From contig DBPS01000013.1 of the NCBI GenBank assembly GCA_002304935.1, positions 1 to 10,503 on the forward strand: 10,503 nucleotides of DNA. The letters run 5' to 3'. The notes below the pieces were generated by a model. That model searched no databases and was not told where the DNA came from. It saw nothing but the letters and a program-made list of their open reading frames with translations. Below are positions 1 to 6,366 of this stretch, piece by piece. Made by a program: the position numbers and the translations under genes. Source of the stretch: Candidatus Humimicrobium oleiphilum (lineage in GTDB: Bacteria; Actinomycetota; Humimicrobiia; Humimicrobiales; Humimicrobiaceae). Each line of letters begins with the position of its first letter. The first letter of the stretch is position 1.

Positions 1-64
1 ACAGGAAACAGGACATGACATTACAGGAGGGACACCTTCTATAATGTCATGTCCTGTTTCCTGT
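1..64. repeat. Near-perfect palindrome at the left window edge
   Basis: Bases 1-22 are the exact reverse complement of bases 43-64. The pairing continues inward with one mismatch (24/41) and one G-T pair (27/38) to 30/35, leaving a 4-base loop at 31-34. The perfect outer arm runs to the window edge while the inner part is imperfect. That is the pattern expected when a strand folds back on a short imperfect hairpin and is copied, as in chimeric reads or contig ends. It lies inside the reading frame of the methyltransferase gene, where a biological hairpin of this strength would be surprising. A genuine hairpin cannot be excluded. Confidence 0.85.
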
Positions 65-1030
65 GCCCAGAGACACAGATTCTCATCAAAGCCATCCAGA
101 GGAGCCCAGCCTACATATTCATACATCTGGGAGACTATGATTGCACAGGCATGCGATGCACAGATAATGGGTTGTGTGGAAGGGGCGGCTCCGCTTTCTC
201 TTGCAGAAGATCCATGTAATGCGGCTTTTCACTATCTGGAAGCCGGTTTTCCCATATATATTGCTTCCGGCTCAGTAATGGGAGGTTCACATCCAATAAC
301 GATTGCAGGAGCTTCTGTAAGCCATAATGCCGAGCTTCTTGCAATAATAGTGCTGCTTCAGTGCATAAAACCCGGTTCAGGGATGATTGCAAATAATTTT
401 GTAACCGCAATGAATATGGCAACAGGTGATTTGAATTTCGGAACGGCAGCGACATCTCTTCATCAGATGGCTTTTAATCAGATCTGGCATTCTTACTACA
501 AGATACCCATAAACAATACGGGTTCGGCATTTTCCAATGCAAAGGTCATAGATTATCAGCTTGGGGCTGAAAAGCTTCCCCTTGCCATGTCCTCCGCTCT
601 TTCAGGAGCCAATCTCATTGTTCTTCACGGAGGGGTGACTGCTGAACTAGCGTATAATCCTGTTCTGGCGATAATAGATGACGATATTGCAAATACAATA
701 GGCAGGATAGTCGAAGGATTTAATATAAATGATGAAACCATGGGACTGGATACAATAAAAAAGGTAGGTTCATCGGGTACTTTTCTGTCATCCGGACAGA
801 CAAGAAATTTATGGAAATCTGAAGATTATATGCCAAGAATTTTTGATAAAACTTCATATAAGGAATGGATAGAGACCGGCAGAAAGACAGTAACAGATAA
901 GGCAAAACAGAGATATGAGGAAATTATTTCTACCCACAAGCCTCTTCCGTTAAGTGATAGGCAGGACAGGGAAATAGAAAAAATATTAAAAGAGGCTGAA
1001 AAATTCTATAAGAAAAAAGGCCTGATTTAG
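44..1030 (+). CDS. MttB-superfamily (trimethylamine/betaine-type) corrinoid methyltransferase, 5'-truncated
   Basis: This is the C-terminal two thirds of an MttB-superfamily methyltransferase, an enzyme class that moves a methyl group from a methylamine, betaine or similar compound to the cobalt of a corrinoid protein. Family features are the run MGGSHPITIAGASVSHNAE, the later FGTAATSLHQMAFNQIW block, the DDDIANTIGRIVEGFNIND segment and the C-terminal end KKKGLI. About 328 residues are present against roughly 470-490 for full-length members, so the N-terminal part is missing. No in-frame amber codon occurs before the terminal TAG, so the visible part is of the non-pyrrolysine type, like glycine-betaine enzyme MtgB; the substrate is unknown. 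The ATG at 44 is probably not the true start: the frame is open to base 2, and that upstream part lies in the edge palindrome. Family-like sequence seems to begin around base 60. No corrinoid protein gene is visible. A terminator-like stem follows at 1086-1115, so it is unlikely to be co-transcribed with the sugar importer. Confidence 0.85.
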   Translation: MSCPVSCAQRHRFSSKPSRGAQPTYSYIWETMIAQACDAQIMGCVEGAAPLSLAEDPCNAAFHYLEAGFPIYIASGSVMGGSHPITIAGASVSHNAELLAIIVLLQCIKPGSGMIANNFVTAMNMATGDLNFGTAATSLHQMAFNQIWHSYYKIPINNTGSAFSNAKVIDYQLGAEKLPLAMSSALSGANLIVLHGGVTAELAYNPVLAIIDDDIANTIGRIVEGFNINDETMGLDTIKKVGSSGTFLSSGQTRNLWKSEDYMPRIFDKTSYKEWIETGRKTVTDKAKQRYEEIISTHKPLPLSDRQDREIEKILKEAEKFYKKKGLI

Positions 1031-1085
1031 CCCTGACCCTGGGCTGATTCAGCACTGGCTTTGCATGATTTGAATTTTGTTTTTA

Positions 1086-1115
1086 TTTAAAAAATGTATC
1101 AGGAGATTTTTTAAA
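1086..1115 (+). terminator. A/T-stem terminator candidate after the methyltransferase gene
   Basis: TTTAAAAAAT (1086-1095) is the exact reverse complement of ATTTTTTAAA (1106-1115), separated by a 10-base loop. The descending arm carries six T. The stem is all A/T, so it is weak, but its design matches the stem at 10277-10309 that closes the other end of the cluster. A short GC stem, AGCCC/GGGCT (1029-1033/1041-1045), overlaps the stop codon just upstream and has no T tract. Confidence 0.45.
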
Positions 1116-1119
1116 AACT

Positions 1120-1308
1120 TTGATTTTTTAATGGTTTTTACACGCTTGATGTCCGGTTTGTATTAATAAATAATTGACAAAACAAGTATATTGATATAAA
1201 TTAATATTACATAAAAAATCGTTTTTATAAATCTCCGTTTTAAAAATGCTAAATATATTGAAAGTACAAACTATTGATTTTTTAAAAATATTCTAATTGA
1301 TTTTTTAA
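1120..1308 (+). repeat. Three exact copies of TTGATTTTTTAA
   Basis: The 12-base word TTGATTTTTTAA occurs at 1120-1131, 1274-1285 and 1297-1308. The last two share one more base (a preceding A) and start 23 bases apart, about two helical turns. They flank the promoter candidate at 1174-1200: one copy upstream, two downstream in the presumed leader. They may be operator sites for a regulator of the importer, or coincidence in very AT-rich DNA. Confidence 0.4.
1174..1200 (+). promoter_or_regulatory. Extended -10 promoter candidate for the sugar importer
   Basis: A perfect -35 box TTGACA (1174-1179) is followed after 15 bases by TATAAA (1195-1200), which is preceded by TG at 1192-1193 and so makes a TGnTATAAA extended -10. 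The 15-base spacing is short, but extended -10 promoters tolerate this. Transcription would start near 1207 and give a leader of about 250 bases before the binding-protein gene. No better sigma-70-type site was seen in 1031-1460. Confidence 0.5.
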
Positions 1309-1327
1309 TTTTTAATATTTGGCTAAG

Positions 1328-1349
1328 CCCTTTTATAAGGGAAAGGAGG
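1328..1349 (+). promoter_or_regulatory. Leader hairpin followed by an orphan Shine-Dalgarno
   Basis: CCCTT (1328-1332) pairs with AAGGG (1337-1341) around loop TTAT, and is followed at once by AAAGGAGGT with AGGAGG at 1344-1349. No usable start codon lies at normal spacing: the TTG at 1350 is too close and an ATT at 1353 is followed directly by TAA. The binding-protein gene has its own ribosome site about 100 bases further on. This could be a ribosome-standby or mRNA-stabilising site in the leader; its role is unknown. Confidence 0.3.
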
Positions 1350-1460
1350 TTGATTTAAAAAAAATTCCTTACTTTATTTCTTTCTAACCTTTTATGCAAT
1401 AACTAACTGATAAGGTTTCCGGAAGAAAAAAACAATCATTAAAAAAGGAAGGACAGTAAG

Positions 1461-2552
1461 ATGTCAAAAACAAAATTAATATTTATTCTTGTTTTGGCTG
1501 TAGCACTGGTTGCGACTTTCAGTATAATGCCGGGATGTAAGGGCACTCAGGCAGCAACGGAAAAGACAGTTGCTGAATCAGAAAGCGGATATGCTCTTTA
1601 TGAGCAGTTAAGAGAATATGCAAAAGCAAATAAAGAATGGCCGGAAAAACTTGCAGCAAATTATTCTCTTGCTTTTACAAATATAATGGGCGGAATTCCT
1701 TTCTGTGAATCAGTATGGCAGAATGTCCAGGATCAGTGGAAATTTGCCGGCGGCGATCCGAACAAACTTTATTATGCAGATAATCAGTATGATGCCACAA
1801 TGGGTCTTCAGAATGCTGATATCATGCTTGCAAAAAAGCCGAATGTATTCATTAACTTCCAGTTTGATTCAAAAGTAAACAGTATTATTTCCAATAAATT
1901 CGGTTCCGCAAATATCCCTATCATTGCTGTTGACGTTCCGACACCGGGAGCTCCCTTTATGGGTGTAAATAATTTCCAGGTTGCATACATGGCAGGCGAG
2001 AAAGCAATCGAGCTCGTTGAAGCAGCAGGCGGGATTGATTCTATCGACAAGATAATTCTTATGCAGATGCCATCAGGCGGGGAAGTAGTTATGCTTCGTT
2101 CCGAAGGTTTTTACCAGGCTTTTGCAGATAAATACGGTGCCGAAAAGATAGATCCGATGACAATCAGGGGCGACGGCGGGGCAGGTGAAGCTGAACAGGC
2201 AAACCAGGCTTTGACTGACATCCTTTCAGCTAATCCTGATATTGAAAATGCTGTACTGACATCTGTTAACGAACAGACCATGTCAGGTTGTATTGCAGCT
2301 GTTCAGACTGCAGGAAGATGGGATCCGGAAAAATGGATAGTAGTTACACAGGGTTGTGATGAAACAGGCCAGCAGCAGTTAAGAGACGGCCTTACTGATG
2401 CGTCTGTTGCATATTTCCCGGAAAAATATGGCGAGTATCTGATTCCTGCTTCTGTTGCATTAATGAATGGCGCTCTGGTTCCTCCGTTCATGTATGTTGA
2501 AAATGAAGTTATTACAGTAGACAATATTGATCAATTCTATTCAGCAAAATAA
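1461..2552 (+). CDS. Sugar ABC transporter substrate-binding lipoprotein (CUT2 type)
   Basis: This is the extracytoplasmic receptor that would capture a sugar and deliver it to the importer encoded next. The N-terminus is a lipoprotein signal: KTK, a hydrophobic stretch (residues 6-23), then MPGC with the modified cysteine at 26. A Met at -3 of the lipobox is less usual than Leu. A polar linker follows, then two alpha/beta lobes of the type I periplasmic-binding fold (RbsB/Peripla_BP_4 class). Visible blocks include LAFTNIMGGIPFCESVWQ opening lobe 1, IPIIAVDVPTPGAPFMGVNN near the first crossover, and NPDIENAVLTSVNEQTMSGC in lobe 2. The length of 363 residues is somewhat above classical RbsB because of the linker. 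GGAAGG at 1447-1452 lies 8 bases before the ATG. The specificity cannot be read from the sequence; a deoxysugar is inferred from the downstream rhamnose genes. Hairpins after the gene suggest that it is made in excess over the permeases. Confidence 0.9.
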   Translation: MSKTKLIFILVLAVALVATFSIMPGCKGTQAATEKTVAESESGYALYEQLREYAKANKEWPEKLAANYSLAFTNIMGGIPFCESVWQNVQDQWKFAGGDPNKLYYADNQYDATMGLQNADIMLAKKPNVFINFQFDSKVNSIISNKFGSANIPIIAVDVPTPGAPFMGVNNFQVAYMAGEKAIELVEAAGGIDSIDKIILMQMPSGGEVVMLRSEGFYQAFADKYGAEKIDPMTIRGDGGAGEAEQANQALTDILSANPDIENAVLTSVNEQTMSGCIAAVQTAGRWDPEKWIVVTQGCDETGQQQLRDGLTDASVAYFPEKYGEYLIPASVALMNGALVPPFMYVENEVITVDNIDQFYSAK

Positions 2553-2576
2553 ATAAAATGAATATTTTATTGCTGA
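2541..2576 (+). promoter_or_regulatory. Hairpin spanning the stop codon of the binding-protein gene
   Basis: TCAGC (2541-2545) pairs with GCTGA (2572-2576), and inside it AATAAAAT (2552-2559) pairs with ATTTTATT (2564-2571) around a 4-base loop. The TAA stop (2550-2552) lies in the structure. There is no T tract, so a 3'-end-stabilising stem is likelier than a terminator. Confidence 0.45.
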
Positions 2577-2592
2577 TAGTTAATTAATTTAA

Positions 2593-2634
2593 AAGGAGGC
2601 TAAGGCAGAACTGCCTTAACCTCCTTGTTTGATT
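2593..2634 (+). terminator. Strong hairpin between binding-protein and ATPase genes (partial terminator or mRNA-processing stem)
   Basis: AAGGAGG (2593-2599) pairs with CCTCCTT (2620-2626) and TAAGGCAG (2601-2608) with CTGCCTTA (2611-2618). This gives 15 pairs with a single mismatch (2600/2619), closed by a tiny loop. GTTTGATTTT follows, a weak U-rich tail. Such a stem just after a binding-protein gene commonly stops or stabilises most transcripts, so the receptor is expressed above the membrane components. The left arm contains a Shine-Dalgarno-like AGGAGG locked in the stem, with no start codon in reach. Confidence 0.75.
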
Positions 2635-2639
2635 TTAAC

Positions 2640-2654
2640 AGGTGGTGGGATGTG
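2640..2654 (+). promoter_or_regulatory. Ribosome site and GTG start chosen for the ATPase gene
   Basis: AGGTGG (2640-2645) sits 6 bases before an in-frame GTG at 2652. The longer frame opens at a TTG at 2625, but that codon lies in the 3' arm of the 2593-2626 hairpin and lacks a ribosome site, so 2652 is preferred. From 2652 the protein begins MTENNIVLKMENITK, a typical start for sugar importer ATPases. Confidence 0.7.
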
Positions 2655-4142
2655 ACAGAAAATAACATAGTTTTGAAAATGGAAAATATAACCAAACATT
2701 TTCCAGGCGTACTTGCTCTTGATAATGTCTCAATTGATTTAAAAAAGGGAGAGGTGCTGGGAATACTTGGTGAAAACGGAGCTGGCAAATCTACATTAAT
2801 AAAAATTCTTGCAGGAAATTATATAAAAGATGATGGAGAGATATTTATAGATGGACAGAAATTTGAAATAAAGAATCCAGGTGAGGCAATGGCTTCAGGT
2901 ATAAGAGTAATTTATCAGGAACTTAATACTTTAAACAATCTTACAGTTGCTGAAAATATTTTTATTGGTGAGCAGCTTGTTAAGACCCGTCTGAAGATTG
3001 TTGACTGGAAGTCTATGGTCAGAAAGTCAAAAATGATTCTCGATTCTCTGAATGTCAGTTTAAATCCCAAAGCAGTAATGGAAGACCTGAGTGTTTCTGA
3101 AAAACAGGTAGTTGAAATAGCAAAAGCTTTGTCAAAAGAAGCAAAGATACTTGTTATGGATGAACCTACTGCTGCTTTAAGCGAAGACGATACAAGATCA
3201 CTGTTTAGGATTATAAGCACCTTAAAAGAAAAAGGTGTTTCCATAATTTATATTTCACACAGACTGAAAGAAATATTTGAAATCACGGACAGGGTGACTG
3301 TTTTAAGAGACGGAAAAAAAGTAAAAACTCTTGTCACCAGTGAGACGAATACAAACGAACTTGTATCGCTTATGGTCGGAAGAGATATAAAAGAAATGTA
3401 CCCCAAAAGAGAAGTACCTGTAACTGATGTTGTAATGGAAGTAAAAGATTTAAATGCATCAGGCATTAAGAATATATCATTTGCCTTGAAAAAAGGAGAA
3501 ATACTTGGAATTTTCGGATTGCTGGGGTCCGGAAGGACAGCGCTCGTAAAAGCGCTTTTTGGTGCAAATCCGGTAAAAAGCGGTGAAATCTTTATTAAAG
3601 GCGAAAAAGTCATTATGAAAAGCCCGAGAAAAGCAAGGGATAATAAAATAGGCCTTGTTCCTCTTGACAGAAAAATGGAGGGGCTTGCGCTGGCTCTCGG
3701 AGTCAAGGAAAACATAACTCTTGCCAATATCAATGAGCTTGGAAAAAGTTTTCTTATAAATAAAAAAACAGAAACTTTAAAAGCAGAAAAATGGGTGGAG
3801 GATTTAAGCATAAAGACCCCGGGAGTAAATACCGAGGTCAATAGCCTTTCCGGCGGTAATCAGCAGAAAGTAGTGCTGGCAAGATGGCTTGAAAGCGGTT
3901 CGGAGATAATAATTCTTAATGAACCGACAAGAGGAATAGATGTAGGTGCCAAGATTGAAATATATAAACTTATGCAGGATTTATGCGAAAAAGGTGCCGC
4001 TATAATAATGATAAGCTCCGAGCTGCCTGAGATACTTTCCATAGCAGACAGGATAATAGTTATGAGCAAAGGCAGATTTACTGATGAATATACCAAAAAA
4101 GAGGCTACTGAAGAAAAATTATTAAGTGCAGCCTGTTTATGA
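2652..4142 (+). CDS. Sugar ABC transporter ATPase, two fused nucleotide-binding domains (RbsA/MglA type)
   Basis: This cytoplasmic protein energises the importer by ATP hydrolysis. It is 496 residues from the GTG at 2652, matching the roughly 500 of RbsA-type proteins. Domain 1 has Walker A GENGAGKST (40-48), signature-like LSVSEKQ (146-152, the non-LSGGQ form usual here) and Walker B VMDEPTAAL with D170 and E171. Domain 2 has the degenerate Walker A GLLGSGRT (289-296) typical of the family, a canonical LSGGNQQK signature (399-406) and Walker B ILNEPTRGIDVGAK. In the last, Asn423 replaces the Asp that usually precedes the catalytic Glu (E424), so Mg coordination at that site may be altered. 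The gene follows the attenuating hairpin and ends 14 bases before the first permease gene, whose ribosome site AGGAGG (4146-4151) follows the stop directly. Confidence 0.95.
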   Translation: MTENNIVLKMENITKHFPGVLALDNVSIDLKKGEVLGILGENGAGKSTLIKILAGNYIKDDGEIFIDGQKFEIKNPGEAMASGIRVIYQELNTLNNLTVAENIFIGEQLVKTRLKIVDWKSMVRKSKMILDSLNVSLNPKAVMEDLSVSEKQVVEIAKALSKEAKILVMDEPTAALSEDDTRSLFRIISTLKEKGVSIIYISHRLKEIFEITDRVTVLRDGKKVKTLVTSETNTNELVSLMVGRDIKEMYPKREVPVTDVVMEVKDLNASGIKNISFALKKGEILGIFGLLGSGRTALVKALFGANPVKSGEIFIKGEKVIMKSPRKARDNKIGLVPLDRKMEGLALALGVKENITLANINELGKSFLINKKTETLKAEKWVEDLSIKTPGVNTEVNSLSGGNQQKVVLARWLESGSEIIILNEPTRGIDVGAKIEIYKLMQDLCEKGAAIIMISSELPEILSIADRIIVMSKGRFTDEYTKKEATEEKLLSAACL

Positions 4143-4156
4143 TATAGGAGGAAAAA

Positions 4157-5158
4157 ATGGCTGAAACCAGCTTTCAAGAATTAAAAAAAGAAAGGAAAAA
4201 AGTCGGCATAAGCAATACCCTCATGCTTTTCATAGTGCTGGTAATAATGATAGCTTTTTTCGGCATAACCAGCCAGATTAAATTTGACCAGCAGTTTTTC
4301 TTTTCGATATTAAATCTTATTCCCATGCTAAGCAATATTTCATATATAGGGATTATCGCCTGTATCCTTACGATGCTTCTTATCACAGGAGAAATAGATT
4401 TTTCAATTGGCGGCAATATCGGACTTACAAGTTGTCTTGCGGCACTTCTTTTAAGTAAAGGAATAAATGGCGGACTGGTGGTCCTTATCTGCCTGGCAGC
4501 AGGAATTCTAATGGGGGTTTTTAACGGATTTATAGTTACAAGGCTTGGAGTAAATTCAATAATTGCCACTATAGGTACAATGTCTATTTGGAGGGGGATT
4601 GGATATACACTTTCAAACGGCGAATCCATGCTTGCTTTCAATCCTGTGATTGATTATCTCGGAAGAGGGACCATATTCAGGTATATCCCTTTCCCGATTG
4701 TTCTGTTCATCATTGTAATTATCATAACTTACATAATAATGAACAGAAGCAAGATAGGAAGAAGGATTTATGCAATAGGCGTAAATCCCATGGCATCATA
4801 TCTATCCGGCACAAATGTAAAAGGCATAAAATTTTTACTATTCATATTCTGCGGGGCAGCGGCATCACTGGGAGGGCTGATACTTACGTCATTATCAGCA
4901 GTCGGAATGCCCCAGCACGGACAGGGGCTTGAGCTTACTGTTGTTTCAGCAGTAATTCTCGGAGGCACTGCTTTAAGCGGCGGTAAAGGACAGATACTCG
5001 GCACTCTTGCAGGAGTCCTGATCCTTAGCGTCCTGTATAACGGGCTGACCATGCTTAATATAATGTATTTCTATATACAGATTATAAGAGGTATAGTCCT
5101 TATTCTTGTAGTCGCTACTTATGAGATCAGGCAAAGCAGAGCATTGAGAAGAGTTTAA
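4157..5158 (+). CDS. Sugar ABC transporter permease 1 (RbsC-like, BPD_transp_2)
   Basis: This inner-membrane channel subunit of the CUT2 importer is 333 residues and consists mainly of hydrophobic segments, with about 8-10 membrane spans by eye. Family landmarks are GEIDFSIGG (78-86) after the second or third span, the NSIIATIGTMSIWRGIGY block, the cytoplasmic SKIGRRIYAIGVNPMASYLS stretch expected to contact the ATPase, and GGTALSGGKGQILGTLAGV near the C-terminus. It starts with a charged cytoplasmic N-terminus (ELKKERKK). AGGAGG at 4146-4151 is 5 bases before the ATG. It is clearly related to, but different from, the permease at 5191, so the channel is probably a heterodimer. The substrate cannot be told from the sequence. 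Confidence 0.92.
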   Translation: MAETSFQELKKERKKVGISNTLMLFIVLVIMIAFFGITSQIKFDQQFFFSILNLIPMLSNISYIGIIACILTMLLITGEIDFSIGGNIGLTSCLAALLLSKGINGGLVVLICLAAGILMGVFNGFIVTRLGVNSIIATIGTMSIWRGIGYTLSNGESMLAFNPVIDYLGRGTIFRYIPFPIVLFIIVIIITYIIMNRSKIGRRIYAIGVNPMASYLSGTNVKGIKFLLFIFCGAAASLGGLILTSLSAVGMPQHGQGLELTVVSAVILGGTALSGGKGQILGTLAGVLILSVLYNGLTMLNIMYFYIQIIRGIVLILVVATYEIRQSRALRRV

Positions 5159-5190
5159 AATAATATATTTTTAGCATAAATGGAGGATTA

Positions 5191-6201
5191 ATGAATAATT
5201 TGGAGGCTAAGAATTCAAAAGGAAAAAATGTATTTAAAAGAGTATTCGGTATATTTACCCAGACCAAAACCCCTACGCCGTCATTAATTATACTTTATAT
5301 TATCATGGCAGTTATCTTTGCCGTTTCAAATGATAATTTCCTGACAATTGTGAACTTTAAAGGGATTTTCAATAATTTTGCTGTTTACGGGATTATGGCA
5401 GCAGGAATAACAATAGTTATGATTGCAGGAGGATTTGACCTTTCAATAGGTTCAATTGCCGGACTTGCCGGTATTGTTTCAGCGGTATTATTAATGAAAG
5501 AAGGAGCAGTACCGACTCCCGTGGTGGTAATCCTTGCACTTGTCATGGGAGGTTTGCTCGGACTCATTAACGGACTTATCATAACCAAAGTCGGCATAAA
5601 CCCTATTATAACTACTCTGGGTACGCTTGCCACAATAAGAGGAATATGCTATTTCTGGGCAAAGCTGAACCCCAGGATTTATAATGATTTCATTGAAAAT
5701 CTTGGCAGAAAATTCCTTGGAAATGTTATTCCCTATACTACGATTTATATAGTGGTCATATTTGTCATTCTTTCCCTTATACTGAAATTTACAAGGTTTG
5801 GAAGGGATATTTATACGATCGGAGGAAATGAAAATCTTGCCCGTCTTGCAGGAATCAAAGTCGACAGGATTAAGATAATAACTTATATAATTTCCGGGCT
5901 ATTTGCTGCTTTTGCCGGGCTTGTCCTTATTTCACAGCTTGGTTCCGGAAGACCTGAATATGGGGACGGTGCCGAACTGGAAGTGCTGACAATTGTTGTC
6001 CTTGGCGGTGTCGCAGTCGGCGGAGGCAAGGGGAATTTCCTTGGTGTTTTTATAGCCCTGCTCATAATAGGTTCCATATCCAATGGGATGGTTATGATGG
6101 ACGTACCGGTATATTTAAGGATGGTTGTGAAAGGTGCTTTGCTGGTATTTGCAATATCACTGGATGCAATCAGAAACAGGCGAAGACTTCAGCTGTATTA
6201 A
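5191..6201 (+). CDS. Sugar ABC transporter permease 2 (RbsC-like, BPD_transp_2)
   Basis: The second membrane subunit of the importer has 336 residues. It shows GGFDLSIGS (80-88), NPIITTLGTLATIRGICYFW, the cytoplasmic coupling stretch GRDIYTIGGNENLARLAGI, and GGVAVGGGKGNFLGVFIALL. The N-terminus carries about 25 polar residues (NSKGKN, TQTKTPTPS) before the first span. GGAGG at 5182-5186 lies 4 bases before the ATG, and the gap after permease 1 is 32 bases, so the two are co-transcribed. Two distinct permeases with one double ATPase is the arrangement of the R. leguminosarum rhamnose importer, whereas RbsC and MglC work as homodimers. The TAA stop is followed by a stem-and-terminator element at 6207-6270. 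Confidence 0.92.
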   Translation: MNNLEAKNSKGKNVFKRVFGIFTQTKTPTPSLIILYIIMAVIFAVSNDNFLTIVNFKGIFNNFAVYGIMAAGITIVMIAGGFDLSIGSIAGLAGIVSAVLLMKEGAVPTPVVVILALVMGGLLGLINGLIITKVGINPIITTLGTLATIRGICYFWAKLNPRIYNDFIENLGRKFLGNVIPYTTIYIVVIFVILSLILKFTRFGRDIYTIGGNENLARLAGIKVDRIKIITYIISGLFAAFAGLVLISQLGSGRPEYGDGAELEVLTIVVLGGVAVGGGKGNFLGVFIALLIIGSISNGMVMMDVPVYLRMVVKGALLVFAISLDAIRNRRRLQLY

Positions 6202-6206
6202 ACGGA

Positions 6207-6290
6207 TATAGTTATTGTCTTACAGACAGGAAATCAGATACAAATATCTGTTTTGCTTCTTTTATTTTAGCCTGAAAAGACATAACTATA
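6207..6290 (+). promoter_or_regulatory. Three-tier stem enclosing the terminator after the importer operon
   Basis: The outer stem pairs 6207-6221 with 6277-6290: 14 pairs with one bulged base at 6216. After a small internal loop, CAGG (6227-6230) pairs with CCTG (6271-6274). The terminator hairpin 6235-6250 sits inside. The outer and inner stems can coexist. This could be the processed 3' end of the importer mRNA or a small structured RNA. It begins six bases after the permease stop codon. Confidence 0.45.
6235..6270 (+). terminator. Intrinsic terminator after the importer genes
   Basis: CAGATA (6235-6240) pairs with TATCTG (6245-6250) around loop CAAA, followed by TTTTGCTTCTTTTATTTTAG, a long U-rich tail. 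The stem is short (6 pairs) but the tail is good. It would separate the importer transcript from the catabolic genes, perhaps partially. Confidence 0.6.
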
Positions 6291-6303
6291 AACTATATAA
6301 ACA

Positions 6304-6325
6304 ATATATAATAAATATATAATAA
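6304..6325 (+). repeat. Tandem 11-bp repeat carrying two TATAAT boxes upstream of rhaB
   Basis: ATATATAATAA occurs twice head to tail (6304-6314 and 6315-6325). Each copy contains a perfect TATAAT (6307-6312 and 6318-6323). No recognisable -35 box lies at the right distance, so a promoter for the catabolic genes here is possible but would depend on an activator or on AT-rich upstream DNA. The remainder of 6291-6366 is AT-rich with no other signal. Confidence 0.4.
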
Positions 6326-6366
6326 ATAGATACTTTGTTTTTATTATTATTTCAGAAGAGAGAATT

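Noticed and set aside
1028..1030. TAG ending the methyltransferase gene as a pyrrolysine codon
   Set aside because: It comes right after the normal family C-terminus (KKKGLI), and read-through would meet TGA after one codon. Pyrrolysine in MttB is internal.
1031..1460. tRNA, small-RNA gene or CRISPR array in the largest gene-free stretch
   Set aside because: No cloverleaf-like conserved arms and no regularly spaced repeats were seen. The stretch is simple AT-rich DNA with the signals listed as features.
2625..2651. Nine extra N-terminal residues on the ATPase from a TTG at 2625
   Set aside because: The TTG is in the 3' arm of a strong hairpin, has no free ribosome site, and gives a tryptophan-rich leader not typical of the family. 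The GTG at 2652 has AGGTGG 6 bases upstream and a family-like start.
3248..3841. Long antisense frame opposite the ATPase gene (197 codons)
   Set aside because: It is a shadow of the ATPase frame: serine- and phenylalanine-rich with no recognisable domain, and the sense frame has full family motifs. The same holds for the 196-codon antisense frame over rhaB at 6858-7448.
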